From Limanda limanda (taxonomy: Eukaryota > Chordata > Actinopteri > Pleuronectiformes > Pleuronectidae), in assembly GCF_963576545.1 (NCBI RefSeq), contig NC_083651.1, forward strand, positions 21,581,248-21,645,247: DNA of 64,000 bases, in the 5' to 3' direction. Positions 49,212-61,600 of the stretch are shown piece by piece. Position numbers and translations under genes: made by a program. The notes beneath the pieces are model-generated. The model was given only the letters and a program-made list of their open reading frames with translations. It ran no database searches and was not told the origin of the DNA. The stretch's first letter is position 1. Every line of letters starts with the position of its first letter.

Positions 49212-49588
49212 GTCTACAGTGCCACACACTGTCACAGCATCTCAGAGTCTGATTCCAGCATCGTCATGCGGCCCCTGTCAGACCTCCTGGACGGCCTGAG
49301 GGACAACCCCAACTTCGAGGCAGGCTTTGATCTGGTTGGGGTTGGCACAGCACTGGCAATGGCCAGGAAAGGGGCCCACGTGGGGATGATCTTCTTCCGC
49401 AGGAACTACATGATCACCCTGGAATTCCCCAGCCGGGACAAGAGCTACCACTAGCTGCTGAGCTGGATCACCAAGCACGGCAGGCACACCCAGCACCTGA
49501 GCGTGCAGACCTCCTACCTGGCACATGAAACTGGACAGGTGCACATAAAGTTTGACCTTCACCCCAGCCCTGGAAACCACATCATTTG
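49212..49588 (+). pseudogene. bcs1l: Truncated BCS1L first-coding-exon copy with stop
   Basis: BCS1L is a mitochondrial AAA chaperone for complex III assembly. From ATG at 49,266 the frame reads [38 protein letters not shown] and [19 protein letters not shown], matching the conserved N-terminal region. A TAG at 49,452-49,454 sits where the family has Trp (TGG) before LLSW. The frame then continues [26 protein letters not shown] 3' donor (TTTG/GTGAGA at 49,589) and a 5' acceptor (CTCTGCAG/GTCT) are kept, so this looks like a genomic fragment, not a processed copy. The AAA domain exons are absent downstream. Confidence 0.85.
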
Positions 49589-49599
49589 GTGAGAGCTCA

Positions 49600-51580
49600 C
49601 TCTCTAAGACATACTTGATGACATCTAGTTCTGCCAGGGTATCTTGTATTTAAAGCTTTGCATCAGGTTTGAGGCGTACGGGATTAAAACATGTAGAGAT
49701 AATATTGTAACGAGATGTATGTTCATATTCCTCCTTTTGAACCTTGCAGCCTTGTCTCATACACTAATGCACTTTAATGTTGTTCTCTACCTGCTCTGTG
49801 CTCTGTGTCATCACTTTCTATCGTTTTACACTGTTCAACTGTCTCTGGTGTGTCACTATACTCAGCTTGTATTAAAGGTAAATGTCTCCATTTCCCGTCC
49901 TTGTTATTCTTGAGTTAGATTTCACAAAGCAGAGTCTGATAACTTTGGGCATACAGACATTGGGAGTCACCATGAACGAGAGTTAAGTGAAAATTCTTTG
50001 TCACCTCTTAAGAATCTTATTATCTAAATATTATTACATATTAGCAAGTTATGGGTGCTATAAAGAAAATTAGCTAAATTTTCCTCGATAAATGTCATTA
50101 AATTTAAATTTGCAAGATACTTTAAATTAAACACACAATACACCAAGATACATTTACACATATGGGTTGGACACAACAATTTGTCAGCATCATTTGGCTA
50201 TTTCTTGTAAAATTAAATTATGTAATCATTAGCGCATGTAAGCAAAAGTAAATTATTGTAAGATGTGGCTATTTCCTCAACCCTAACCCTGTATCATATT
50301 CAATCGATCTGAATGAAAACCAATGGTGTGTGTCTACATCACCACTAGGGGGCACAAGAGAACGATTGTTTACTTGCTCCCTGAATTAATGGAGGGGATA
50401 AAACTACTAATTTCACTGTGAAATCAAACTAAGTGTAAAGGACAATCATAGTGCCCCAAAAGGGAATTTTCATTCCAGTGTAAAAGGGGAATAAAATTGA
50501 TGACATTAGGCAAGACAAAATGATTCACTTAAATCAGACTTATAATAGTCACAGGTTCCCCTTCACATTTAGAAATATAAATGCATTTGAGGGTGTTCTT
50601 GTCTATAAACGTATCTTCAAACCCCATACATATAAAGCTGTGACTTCATGTAATGCATACAAAGAAAGTAAACCAGCGTGTAATACATTCCACCATCTCA
50701 CCAGCACAAAGGCCTTATTGATTCATCCCCTTTTATCCTATTCAAACTGCCAATCACAAATACTTGACTTAATTAATACAGCTTAGAGAACATTAAAACG
50801 TGCCAATTCTGCAGATGCACCAGTGTTGAGACCTGTCTAATGAGGAGTTCTCTTAAATTCTGCTGTTGATGTTGCTCAGTGTGTGTGGATCAGGGGCTCA
50901 GGCAGGGGGGATGATGGAGGTTTTAGTGAACTGCTTGAGATCAGAGGCTGGGAGTTTTAAGACGTAGAAAGTTCTGTTTGAAGCATTGACTGAGAAGAGC
51001 ATAAAGCACAGTGCTCCTGACACCTGGGTGAATAACACCGAGACTGATAGGGAAAAGTATGATGGATGGGCTGAAAGTTGATCATCACTGATATGAACAT
51101 GGAGCAGCTGCAGAGGGAGTGGCAAAACTCTCTGAAATTGATATTACATACAACTATTTGCACCTCTGTTCTACACATTTTATATTTCTATTGTCATCTT
51201 TTTTATGTTAGTATAGAAAGTATAAAAATGAATCTATATGTACTACTGTATGTCTAATGAGCATCTTTGGTAAAAACGTTTCTTTCATAATGAATTAAAT
51301 CTTATCCTAGCTAAACACGTACATACCCTTACAAAGTTAACATAAATAAAACATAAACGAACAGAAGTAAACTGAATCTTTATGAAGACAAAAGAAGATG
51401 CAAAATATTGATGACACTGCCATAAAGTGAGAAGTTTGAGAAATAGGGGTAACAAGCAAGGGCAATGTTAGAATATTACTTTTACTAAGACTTAAGGAAG
51501 AAGTAGTGTATGTTGCAAATATTGCACATTACTAGCACATACATATTCAATGACGTTGGAAACATGTTATAACTGTATTA
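49600..51580. other. Intergenic sequence, no gene seen
   Basis: AT-rich. Contains the CTCF-like motif at 50,342 and short ORFs only (for example 50,520-50,786 and 50,898-51,178), without family features. Confidence 0.5.
50342..50355 (+). promoter_or_regulatory. Candidate CTCF site upstream of CHPF
   Basis: CCACTAGGGGGCAC matches all 14 positions of the CTCF core CCASYAGRKGGCRS. It lies 2.3 kb upstream of the CHPF start codon. Binding is not shown. Confidence 0.5.
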
Positions 51581-51581
51581 A

Positions 51582-51944
51582 AGGTCCGGATTAAGATGAA
51601 AGGGATCTATTGGAAGAAATCAAATATAAAATATATATATTTATACTGATAGGACCCTAAACCACCTTCTAAATTGTACGAATTGTTGTTTTCTTTACCC
51701 TAGAATGGGCCCTTTATATCTAAATACATTATATTTACATCGGGAGCGGGTCCTCTCTACGGAGGCCCCCCTGTTTTTTACAGTAGTCCAAACTGGACAA
51801 ACTAAACACCTTCTGAGTTTTGATAACAACTGAGGGCTAACACAGGTTCTCTTTCATGTTTTGAAGGGGAGGTTAGGTGAGGGGTATTCAGCTGCAACAT
51901 ACAACTTTACCACTAGATGTCACTAAATTCTACCCGCTGAACCA
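51582..51944. mobile_element. TTAA-flanked MITE, diverged (copy c)
   Basis: TTAA at 51,578-51,581 precedes AGGTCCGGATTAAGATG, a mutated version of the family end. Internal phrases AAATTGTACGAATTGTTGTTTTC and AGAATGGGCCCTTTATAT match copy b, and GGAGCGGGTCCTCTCTAC matches copy a. The right end, ACCCGCTGAACC, lacks a clean TTAA. Confidence 0.75.
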
Positions 51945-52329
51945 AGGGTTGCAGCAATTTTAAAGTGTAAAAAAAAACACAACAAAAATTTGTGTCAACA
52001 GCATTACACTTAAGTATTATCATCCTAGACTTAGTTTTACTTACTGATGCCTATTTTTGACTCTTGCTGCTGTTATATTGCAAATTTCCTCATTGTCGGA
52101 TTACTAAAGGATTATTTTATCTTATCTTATAATATATATACTAACAAATATAATGGTTTGAATTTGTCCATGTGGTTATTCCCTTATCTGTAACAAATGA
52201 ACTACCACAGCGATATTTAAAACTTGTAGGAATACAGTATCTAGAAGTGACAGTACAAATGAACAGGGGCCTCGGAAGGACACAGGGACTTTGGTGACGT
52301 TCAAGTTCACATTCCCCCCTAGTTAAGTT

Positions 52330-52622
52330 AAGCATCGTTGAATATCCCTCCGCCCTGCCCACTCGCATCCATCCACACTTCCTGGAACTAGACCCTCGTC
52401 TTCCGCCAGCGTCCTGCCGGGGAGGAGCCACGAAGCCCCGGCACTGACACGTAACAACCTTGCGTAAACTTCAAGGAAGACGCCGCATCTTTTTACCCTG
52501 AAGTGGACACGGCTGCTCGGGCATCGATGTGTGGTTGACCTGCCCGGGACCAGAGGCTTCTTCTTCGGGCTTCTTGCGAAGGCACACCGGGGCTGGCGGA
52601 GGACAGGAGCCCCGCGCACAGG
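52330..52622 (+). promoter_or_regulatory. chpf: CHPF promoter and 5' UTR
   Basis: A GC-rich, CpG-containing stretch just before the CHPF start codon, in contrast with AT-rich sequence before it. Long antisense ORFs here are composition artefacts. The transcription start is not determined. Confidence 0.5.
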
Positions 52623-53029
52623 ATGAGGTTCTCGGCGGTGATGTCGGTGCTGCGGTCGGTCGGCCCGGTGATCGTGGGCATTTCTCTGGGCTTCACGCTG
52701 AGTCTGCTCAGTGTGACCTGGACGGACGAGGCGTGTCGCGGGACCGAGACAGAGGACGTGACCGCGGTCAACCAGGAGGGACAGCTCCGAGGAGCCCGGA
52801 GGACCAACTCCATCTCCAGCCCCAGCGAGGGGGGGGAGTCCGAGGAGCTGCTCGAACCCAGGATCGTCCCCTACAAGCAGGTCCAGCAGGGCGACCCCAA
52901 GAAAGTGTTCAGGTCAGTGTGTGTCCCCCGGGTCAGTGTGTGTGTCCCGGGTCAGTGTGTGTGTCCCGGGTCAGCTCACTGTCAGTTCACACTGTACACC
53001 GAATACACGTAGAACACTGTATATACATG

Positions 53030-53080
<51 letters not shown>

Positions 53081-56000
53081 GTCCACATCTCACTGGGTGT
53101 ACAGGTGACCCTGGTAGTCATGTCATGTTATGACTTCACACATATAAAGATCATCAGTTAGAAGTAAATGACAATTATAACCAAGCACAATACAACATTA
53201 TAATGAAAGCTAATAGAGCACAAACAATTTACATTATCATTCAAACTTAACATGATAAATAGAGGAAATTAGAATAATAAGTATAACACAACATAATATG
53301 TATATCTGACTAACTAACTCTGATACATCACAATAATTATGAACTTAGTGACTGTTTCTAAACAACAAACAACATGTAATAAAACTAAATATATTATCCC
53401 ATGAAGTAAATAAAGTATATACAATTAATTAGATGATCCAGTATAAAATAAGCTAGCTAAGTTCTTATTTACCAAAGGCTTTTTTCCCCTTCTTGTATGA
53501 CATGTCATCGGCCTCCGATACTCTTCTGCTCAGCTAACATTCGATGCCAAAGAGATAATATCAAATACATATTTTACCCCCACACTTCCTGCTGAAGGCA
53601 ACCTGACTCAACATTCTCTTTGTAAACAGGCAAACACGTACAAGATTCCCTGGATAGAGCCCTTGTGTGAATGTTAGCCCTTATAAGCAGAGCGGTTGCA
53701 TTTCACAACATTTCTGAGAAACTCTTTTCCTCATAGAGGAGTTCTGCTGAGGTCAGAGGTGTAAGTGTCAAACCCCCCCTTTCCAATCAATGCTAGGCAG
53801 AAGTTCTTACAGTAGGAGGTACAGCTGACACAAAATACACATGCAGTATTCGTGATCTGACGATTATGGACCAGAGATTTGCTTTCTTGATTGTTTTAAT
53901 CATTGGAATGTTGAAAAAGTAGTAAAAATAACAAGCACAGCCATTCAGAGCCCAAATGTCTTTGGTTCAACCAAATGTATTTCATTTATTATCATGTAAA
54001 AAAGGAAAAGCATCACATCCTCGAACTTTTGCTTGAAAAATTATGAGATTATTCATAGTTTATCGAAATATTTACCCATTAGCTTTCTTTCAATCCACTT
54101 ATCGATAAATCTATATCTCTAACCCTGACTGATGCAATGTACAGTGTAACATACAAATTAAATCTAGGTTAGGTCATGTTTGTTTGACGAGTTCTTACAT
54201 GTTTACCTCAAAGAGGCCTTTGGTTAGTCTTGTTAGTCTTGTTAGTCTTGTGTATCAACAAGAATAACAATTTCCATGACATTTTCTTGACCACAGATTT
54301 CTGGCTCTTTCTCCTTCGATAAACTGGGGTTTTCATTCAATTATTATTCCCATTTATTCTACTGCCAATCAAATAACTATACCTGAAAGTTATAGAGACA
54401 AAATTGTGAAAATAAAGATGTGACTGTAAGGTGGAGCATTGTTGGTGGACTCTTCAGAGGCTTTACAAGTTTACGTACCTCACATCCGAAAGGCTTCTTC
54501 AGTTCTGAAGCTCAGAGCTGAAGAAGCCTCCTGGATGAAGATTCCATGACCTGGATGACTGAGACGCTTCACAGGCATGTTGGTGGAGGTTTGTCTTAAT
54601 CACCAGCTGTTTCTATGTTTCTTTCAGGGCGAGGTACATCAGCACAGAGTTGGGGATACGTGAGCGTCTGTTTGTCGGGGTCCTGACATCCAAAAACACC
54701 ATCAACACCATGGGCGTGGCCGTCAATCGCACCATCAGCCATCACCTGGACTCTGTCATCTTCTTCACCGGCATGCGCAACCGCAAAGTTCCCCACGGCA
54801 TGTTTGTGGTTTCTCATGGAGACGAGAGACTGATCTGGAACATGTTCCAGACCATCAGATATATTTTAGACCATTACATCAATGAGTACGACTGGTTTTA
54901 CTTCGTCCAAGACGACACCTACACGGAGGCTGACCGGATCAAGACCCTGGTTGATCACCTGAGTATGGAGAGGGAGCTTTACATGGGCAGTCCTGAGGAG
55001 TTCATCGGTGGGGAGATGGAAGGGAAGTATTGCTACGGGGGGTTTGGGTACCTCCTGTCGCGCTCCTTGCTCCTGCGACTCCAGCCCTTCTTGGAAAACT
55101 GTAGGAACGATATCCTGAGCGCCAGGCCTGACGAGTGGCTCGGGAGATGCATCATCGATTACACCAACACAAACTGTGTCAGTGAATATGAGGTAGGTCG
55201 ACTGTAATCCTCACCACAAGTTAACATTTTTATCTTTTCATTACCTCAGCCCAGAAGGTCATGTTTTCACCCCTGGCTGTTTGTTTGTTTCTAAGAAAGA
55301 TTACTCAAGCTACAGGATTACCATCAAATTTGGTGGGATTATGTGGTATTATTTTGGTGCAGATCCGACATCAAAGGGCAGGGACATATTAATCACTTTC
55401 TTTAATATTGCAAGATAATGCATTTTTCAACATTTTTGTTAATTTCATGGATCTTGGTGAAAAAAATCAGGCAATGTTTTACTGACAGATTTCTATGAGT
55501 CTGTGTAATTTGCAATTTGAGTTGATACATATATTTTTTTGTTTGACAAAACTGTCTCTGCTTCGTAATAGTTAGAATTATGAGCAGCTACAAGGAAAAA
55601 CTGCTCTAACACTGTCATTCAGAACAGCTGTGTGACACATTACTGCCCAGGTTGTCCTTCTTGAACAGAAACGGTCATGGCAGAAATCATGCATGGCCTC
55701 TGGGACTGCACTTAAAACTGACAGACAGGCTATATAAAACTCTAATTACCATGTTAGCACAGAGGTGGTATTTATATAACAGAGTGGATTGCTAATACCC
55801 TTTACCCTTTCATTTTTCCCCCCTTTTCCATTGATCCCAGCAGCGAGTACACAGGCAAAGCCGAGCACAGCTGAGTTCAGTCTTGCTTGGGTTCAATGGT
55901 GTGAAAATCCCCTGTGGGTCAACATGCTGTGCTCCCGTAATGTCATTAGCATTTAAGGTCAAACAAGCTCAGTGGCACCTTGATCTGCCCCAGTGCCCTT

Positions 56001-58651
56001 TTGAGGTGATTGTTTGCTGCATTCAGCAGTTTTCACTCCTCTATGCTACAGTTTGTCGTCTCTTTCAACATCTTAAAAAAAAGCATCGTTGCAGAAAACT
56101 ACCACAAAATGTAACTATACTCATGACACATTATAAACACAGGTCTGGATATATATTTTATGGGTGTTATGATGCCTTTTGTCTCCATTTTCTCCTCCTT
56201 GGCCCGTGACCCAGAGCAGGAAACCATCTTGTTTCGCAATTGAGAGTGACTTGCATGGTGACGTTAACATCCCTGAGCCAGAAGAGCCCCCCCCAGATAA
56301 GCAAGGGGAAAGTTAAAAGGCTTGGTGAGGGTGAGAGAGCTTGAACACAAAGCCAGTCATCGATGTTTCTGTTCGGAGAGAATGTTGCTGACAATTAGGC
56401 CCAGACAATGCTTCACAGAGTGCACCATGACAGGCTGTAAGCTGTGGGCAAACATTTGCAAGAGTGGCCTCATTGCTCAGTTACGCAGCGTCTCCGCTCC
56501 TTGTTCTTTTAATAGCTTGATCAGATTGGATTCACTTTTTTAATCACTCAAGCTCCTTAGGTGGTTACTGTGTTTTCAGTTTAAATTACCGGGTCTTTAA
56601 GTGGGATTCTGTCGCCAGTGTCAGCCAGTTTGCAGGTTTCACCTCTAATTTCTTAACTGTTGCTTTTATGACCTGAGACAATAGTGACCAGTTTACAAAT
56701 GTACCCTGTGGTGGAATTAATTAAAATATAACTCATATTGCCAGAACAACTGTAGTTCCTGAAAATTACTCAATAAATCTGTAATCGTATAACAATAGTG
56801 TTCTGTTCTCCAAAAAAGGAATCTCAGTCCACTCGTCACTTTGTAATTATGGTTTGAGACCAGGCTGTTTGCAGTGGAACTGGGCCAGATGCTTCCCGGA
56901 TCACATGTAAAGTCTATTTGAATGGAAGTCGCACAGGCAGTACAACAACTAAGCTTGAAATAACCTAGGACATCTTTTTGTTATGGCAGATTTGAGACAG
57001 CTCATGAATGGATCTCTCTGTTTCTTCTCAGGAGCATCAGTACCACCACTACGAGCTGGGAAAAAACTCTGATCCAAGTAAAGAGCAGAACGAACATTTC
57101 AAGAACGCTCTGACCGTCCATCCAGTTTCTGACCCTGAACAGATGTACCGGCTCCATAGATACTTCACTGAGATTGAACTGCAGAAGACTTACGATGAGA
57201 TTGCTAAGCTGCAGGTAAGCTGACATTCGAGAGTCACAAATCACCTTTACTCTCAGTCAAAAATAAACACCTGGCCTCTCTTTCCTCATTGGCCTCTAGT
57301 ATTGTAGCTCCAGGTTTTAGCGTTGTGTTATTTTGTGAATAACAGGTTGTTAACTGTAAATGTCTGACCACTTTTTGTTTCGCCACAGGCAGAAATAAAG
57401 AACGTGAGTGTGGTTGCGTTTGATGGCAACCGAACCTCCCAGTGGCCCGTGGGGATCAATCCACCTTTTGAGCCCAAATCCCGGTTTGAAGTGTTGAAGT
57501 GGGAATACTTTACAGAGGAGGAGATATATTTGTGCATTGATGGCTCTCCCAAGTGTGAGCTGCGTGGCATCGACCGCATGGATGTGGCTGATGTCATCGA
57601 CACAGCCGTCGGAGAGCTGAACAAGAAGTACAAGCCTGTTTTACACCTGAAGAAGCAGCAGCTAATTAACGGCTACAGGCGCTTCGACCCCGTCCGGGGC
57701 ATGGAGTACACCTTGGACCTTCAGCTGGAGGTTGTAAACCAGAAAGGTCACAGCCGTTCCATCACTAAGAGGGTTCACCTGGTGCGACCTTTGAGCCAAA
57801 TAGAGATAATTCCCATGCCCTATGTCACTGAAGCTACAAGAGTTCACATCATAATACCTCTTACTCTGAAGGACCAGGGCTTTGTCCAGCATTTCCTTGA
57901 AGTCTTTGCCTCAAATGCCTTTGAGACAAGTGAAAATGCAATCCTAACATTCTTATTTATTTATGACCCAGTGGAGGCGCAACAGGTGAATCAGAATGAT
58001 ATATTTGCTAGTGTAAAGACTCAGATTAATACTTATGAACGCAAATATCCCACAGTGAAAATACCTTGGATAAGTGTCAAGACGGAAACGCCATCCCAGA
58101 TCAAGTTCATGGACATCATCTCCAAGAAGCACCCAGTCGACACGCTGTTCTTCTTGGCTGGCGTCAACACAAATATCAACACTGAATTTCTGAACCGCTG
58201 TCGCATGAATTCCATAAACAACTGGCAGGTGTTCTTCCCCATCCATTTCCAGGACTACAATCCTGACGTGGCCTATCACAACCAACCACATCCGGCCACA
58301 GTGGATCTAATCAAGGACGCGGGCCAATTTGACCGCCTGTCATTTGAAGAATCCTGTTTTTACAACACCGACTACATGTCCACGCGCACGCGGATGGTGT
58401 CGGACGTCCAGGAGAATGAGGAGATTCTCGAGACAACGGACATCTATGACATGTTCGTGAAGTACTCGGGTCTGCACGTCTTCAGGGCAGTAGAGCCAGC
58501 ATTGCACCAGCAGTACCGCTACCAAACCTGCAACCCGAGACTCAGCGAGGACATCTACCACAGATGTGTTCAGAGTAACTTGGAAGGTCTCGGCTCTCGC
58601 TCGCAGCTCGCCATGCTACTGTTTGAGCAAGAGCAAGGAAACAGCACTTGA
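52623..58651 (+). CDS. chpf: Chondroitin polymerizing factor (chondroitin sulfate synthase 2)
   Basis: Works with chondroitin synthases in the Golgi to extend chondroitin chains of alternating GlcA and GalNAc. Exons: 52,623-52,912; 54,628-55,192; 57,032-57,214; 57,389-58,651. All have GT-AG borders and matching phases, 2,301 bp in total (766 codons; human about 775). Residues 12-31 (VGPVIVGISLGF..LSLLSV) form the type II signal anchor. Next come the ARYISTELGIRERLFVGVL block, the N-terminal glycosyltransferase-like domain ending ARPDEWLGRCI, NGYRRFDPVRGMEYTLDLQL, and the C-terminal CHGN domain with SKKHPVDTLFFLAG and LNRCRM. The end, SQLAMLLFEQEQGNST, is nearly that of human CHPF. At the DDD position of active synthases it has VQDDTY. 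CHPF2 is the alternative; the N- and C-termini favour CHPF. Confidence 0.95.
53032..53078. repeat. GT microsatellite in CHPF intron 1
   Basis: Pure (GT)n run. Just upstream, 52,915-52,975 holds three tandem GTCAGTGTGTGTGTCCCGG-like copies immediately after the exon 1 donor. Confidence 0.95.
55193..57031. other. CHPF intron 2, nothing else recognised
   Basis: An AT-rich intron. ORFs at 55,883-56,209 and 56,322-56,543 have no family signature. Confidence 0.5.
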
Positions 58652-61600
58652 AATTTCCACTGAACTGTCGGCTCCTGCACTTCTTTAAACAGACATTAAA
58701 AGCTATATCTTTTTTTCCGCCAGCGTTTTGATGCAAGCTAGAACATGGGAACTGCACGAGGTACCACCCGTAAGTTTGCTTTGCCCAAAACACAGCCCAT
58801 GTTTGGAGATGTGGTTATGAACTGTATGTGGCCTCGTCGGACATTCTCTATCTTGTGCATCAAGGATTATTTGGTCTGTTAGAGTTTTTAGGTAGATAGT
58901 ACCGATGCAGTACATTCATAAACTCTTTTTACATTTATTTTTTTAAATATACAAATGTTTACAATACTTATCCATCAGATGAGTACCTAGAACCAAAATG
59001 CTTTTGCTACTCTGACTATTTTAAAATGTGCGTCGAGCAATTTTTGACCACTAGAGGGCAGAAAATCAAAGCAGCAGAGCCTAGAGGTACGGTAAGCTTT
59101 TCCTGTTGTCATGGTGAAGGTGTCCTCAAACCTCCAGTGGACGGCGCCATATGCGATTTGAGTCACTTTACTTTCCACGAGTCCAGTGAAATTCCAATAT
59201 TCAGAGGGACTTTAACCTTCGCTTAATCCACCAACTCCTGGAATAAAGACTCAGAAGAGGCTTGGCTGAATTAGTGTGCACGGTACAGCTGCTCGTGGTT
59301 TTGTTTGGGGTCGGAGGATTAAACCAAGTGAACTAATACAATGAGTTCAAAATAGCAGAAAGCTTTAGCGGGTTATTGCTTTTCAGTGGCATCAGAAGAA
59401 CGAGCAGCAACTTTTTCCTATTTCACAGAATGTTAATCTGATTTTAATGTCAAAGGTATTTTAAATGGGGTTAGAGTAAAGTATACATATATACATACAT
59501 GTGTAAAGACACATGTTAATATTTAGGCCTTTTTCATAGCAGATATTTTGTTGTTAAAGTACACTGTGAAAGAAAATAGTTTACTAACTTTAAATAAATT
59601 CAGATAGGTAGCAAGCAAATTAATTGAGTTTGTCCAAATTAAAGTTGTGAATCATGAGAAAATAACGTGTTAACTTTAATTTGAACAAACTTAATTAAAT
59701 TGTGTGTTGCCTATCAATTTACTGTGTAAGTCAGTAAAACACTTCTCTTCTCCCAGTATAGAAAAAGTACAGGTATAACTGTGCTGCTGTCTTATTCATC
59801 TGTCCCAGTAAGACTAAGTCTGTGTGACAGTGAGTCAGCACGCACGACACCAGGTCCCCTGGAACCGAAGCAGCTAAATGGAATTCAGCCATCGTTCCAC
59901 TTATTATTTACCCCAGTGCTTTTTTGCACCGTGACATTTCAAAATGTCCACCATGAAAAAGGCCCATTGCGCCATAGTTTGTTTGCCCTTTCATGTAAGG
60001 GCACTGAAACGTTGAGCTTTTGATATTTACTGATTTTGAGTATTCTTAAAAGCACAAGTTTGTGTATGTGCCTTGACACTGATGTTTTCATATGCTGGCT
60101 GTTTTGAAATGATCTTATTAATCATTCGGATGTTGCACATCGGATGTTTTTCATCATAATTTTGCTGTTTTTACATCATCAATAATAGTTTTACACATAG
60201 TCGGGAGATCCTCACTTTCACTGAGGATAGAGACTGTTACATAGCTTTGAATTGAATGGGTAGTTGGTTAAAACTTTATATATTACAGGTGACTTGGAAA
60301 TATCAGGATCCCAAGCGTCCACAGGTTGTATATGTGCCTCAAAGCAGGAAAAAGCTTCCTGAAAAGTATAAAATGTCCTTAGATGTCGTCATAATCCGCC
60401 AACAGAGTACGTTTAGTTTTCCTCTCTGAAATCTTTTGATGTTTCATACCATTTTTTACTCGTAGAGTCAAAGGATGATTATGAATAATGGGGGTAAAAT
60501 CATCTTGCTAAAATGTCTGAAGTGATTGCCCAGGCGATTCATTTATTCAAGAGTCCTCATTGAAGTAAGCGGTACTTAAAAACTGAATTTAATTAGTTTA
60601 GAAATGACTGAAATTACGAATGTATGAAAGATTTTTTCTGTGTCACCAAAAGACACTGAAAAGAGTTTAAGACTTTGTAAGTTATTGAACAGTGTCATTG
60701 TCCTCCATTTACTGGCTACTTTCTCCAGGTTGCAGTACAATCCAATGGGAGGCCTTTTTCCACGTAACTACACAGCGGTACTTAACACCAGACAGTTCTG
60801 ATGTTCTATCATTTTGTGCAATATTACTGAAAACAGGCCTGGACCGATGTCTGATGGAGGACAGGACTTTTACTGTCGAAGATATTTGCTGCAAGTACAG
60901 CAAATGTGTGTATTTTACAATACTGTTCCTGATGTTACATTAATTTAGGACTCGTACTTTATTGCTAAGTAAATACACTGTTATCACTTTGACAAGAACT
61001 TTAATGTATTTTGCTGACACTAGACACTTTTTGTCATCAAATTAGCTTTGAAATAGATAAAGATTAAGGTGAGTCACTTTAACTGTAGTCATATTTCAAA
61101 GCAGACACTACATCCACAGTGGTGATCATAAGCAGTGTTTGCTGTATTTTCTGCCATGTGAAAACAGACCGCAGTCAGTCGGTGCTGACTTTTTACATTT
61201 CAATATATATATATATAAAATTCCTTTATATTCATGACGCATCTCTATCTTGACGAGAGCAGTCTTTTACCGCGGCCGGGCTCCAGCTGACAGCGATAGT
61301 GTCTGGTGGGATTTTTAAGAGTACGACATTAATAATGTGCAGAATAGAAAAAAAGACTTGCATCTTCCAAAAAAAATAAACCACTGTGAAAGGCAGAGAT
61401 TTGTGAACATGAAGTTGTTGGTGAACCGCGTTGTCTTTGCCTTCTGTAGACGTGAGAAGCCCGAGGTTGAAGGGCAGATTCTTCACCCTGAGTATTTTGT
61501 CTGTAACTTATTTCTCTATGCATTTAGCAGATTTTGAACACGTCTGCACTATCAGAGGCTTCCATGACATCCTCTGTACATGTATAAATATTTTAAAGAC

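Noticed and set aside
52141..52813. Antisense ORFs of about 100 codons over the CHPF promoter and exon 1
   Set aside because: GC-rich shadow frames of the CHPF first exon and CpG region; no independent evidence.
58987..59226. ORFs on both strands in the CHPF 3' region
   Set aside because: Short, no family motifs, overlapping in antisense; more likely UTR sequence.
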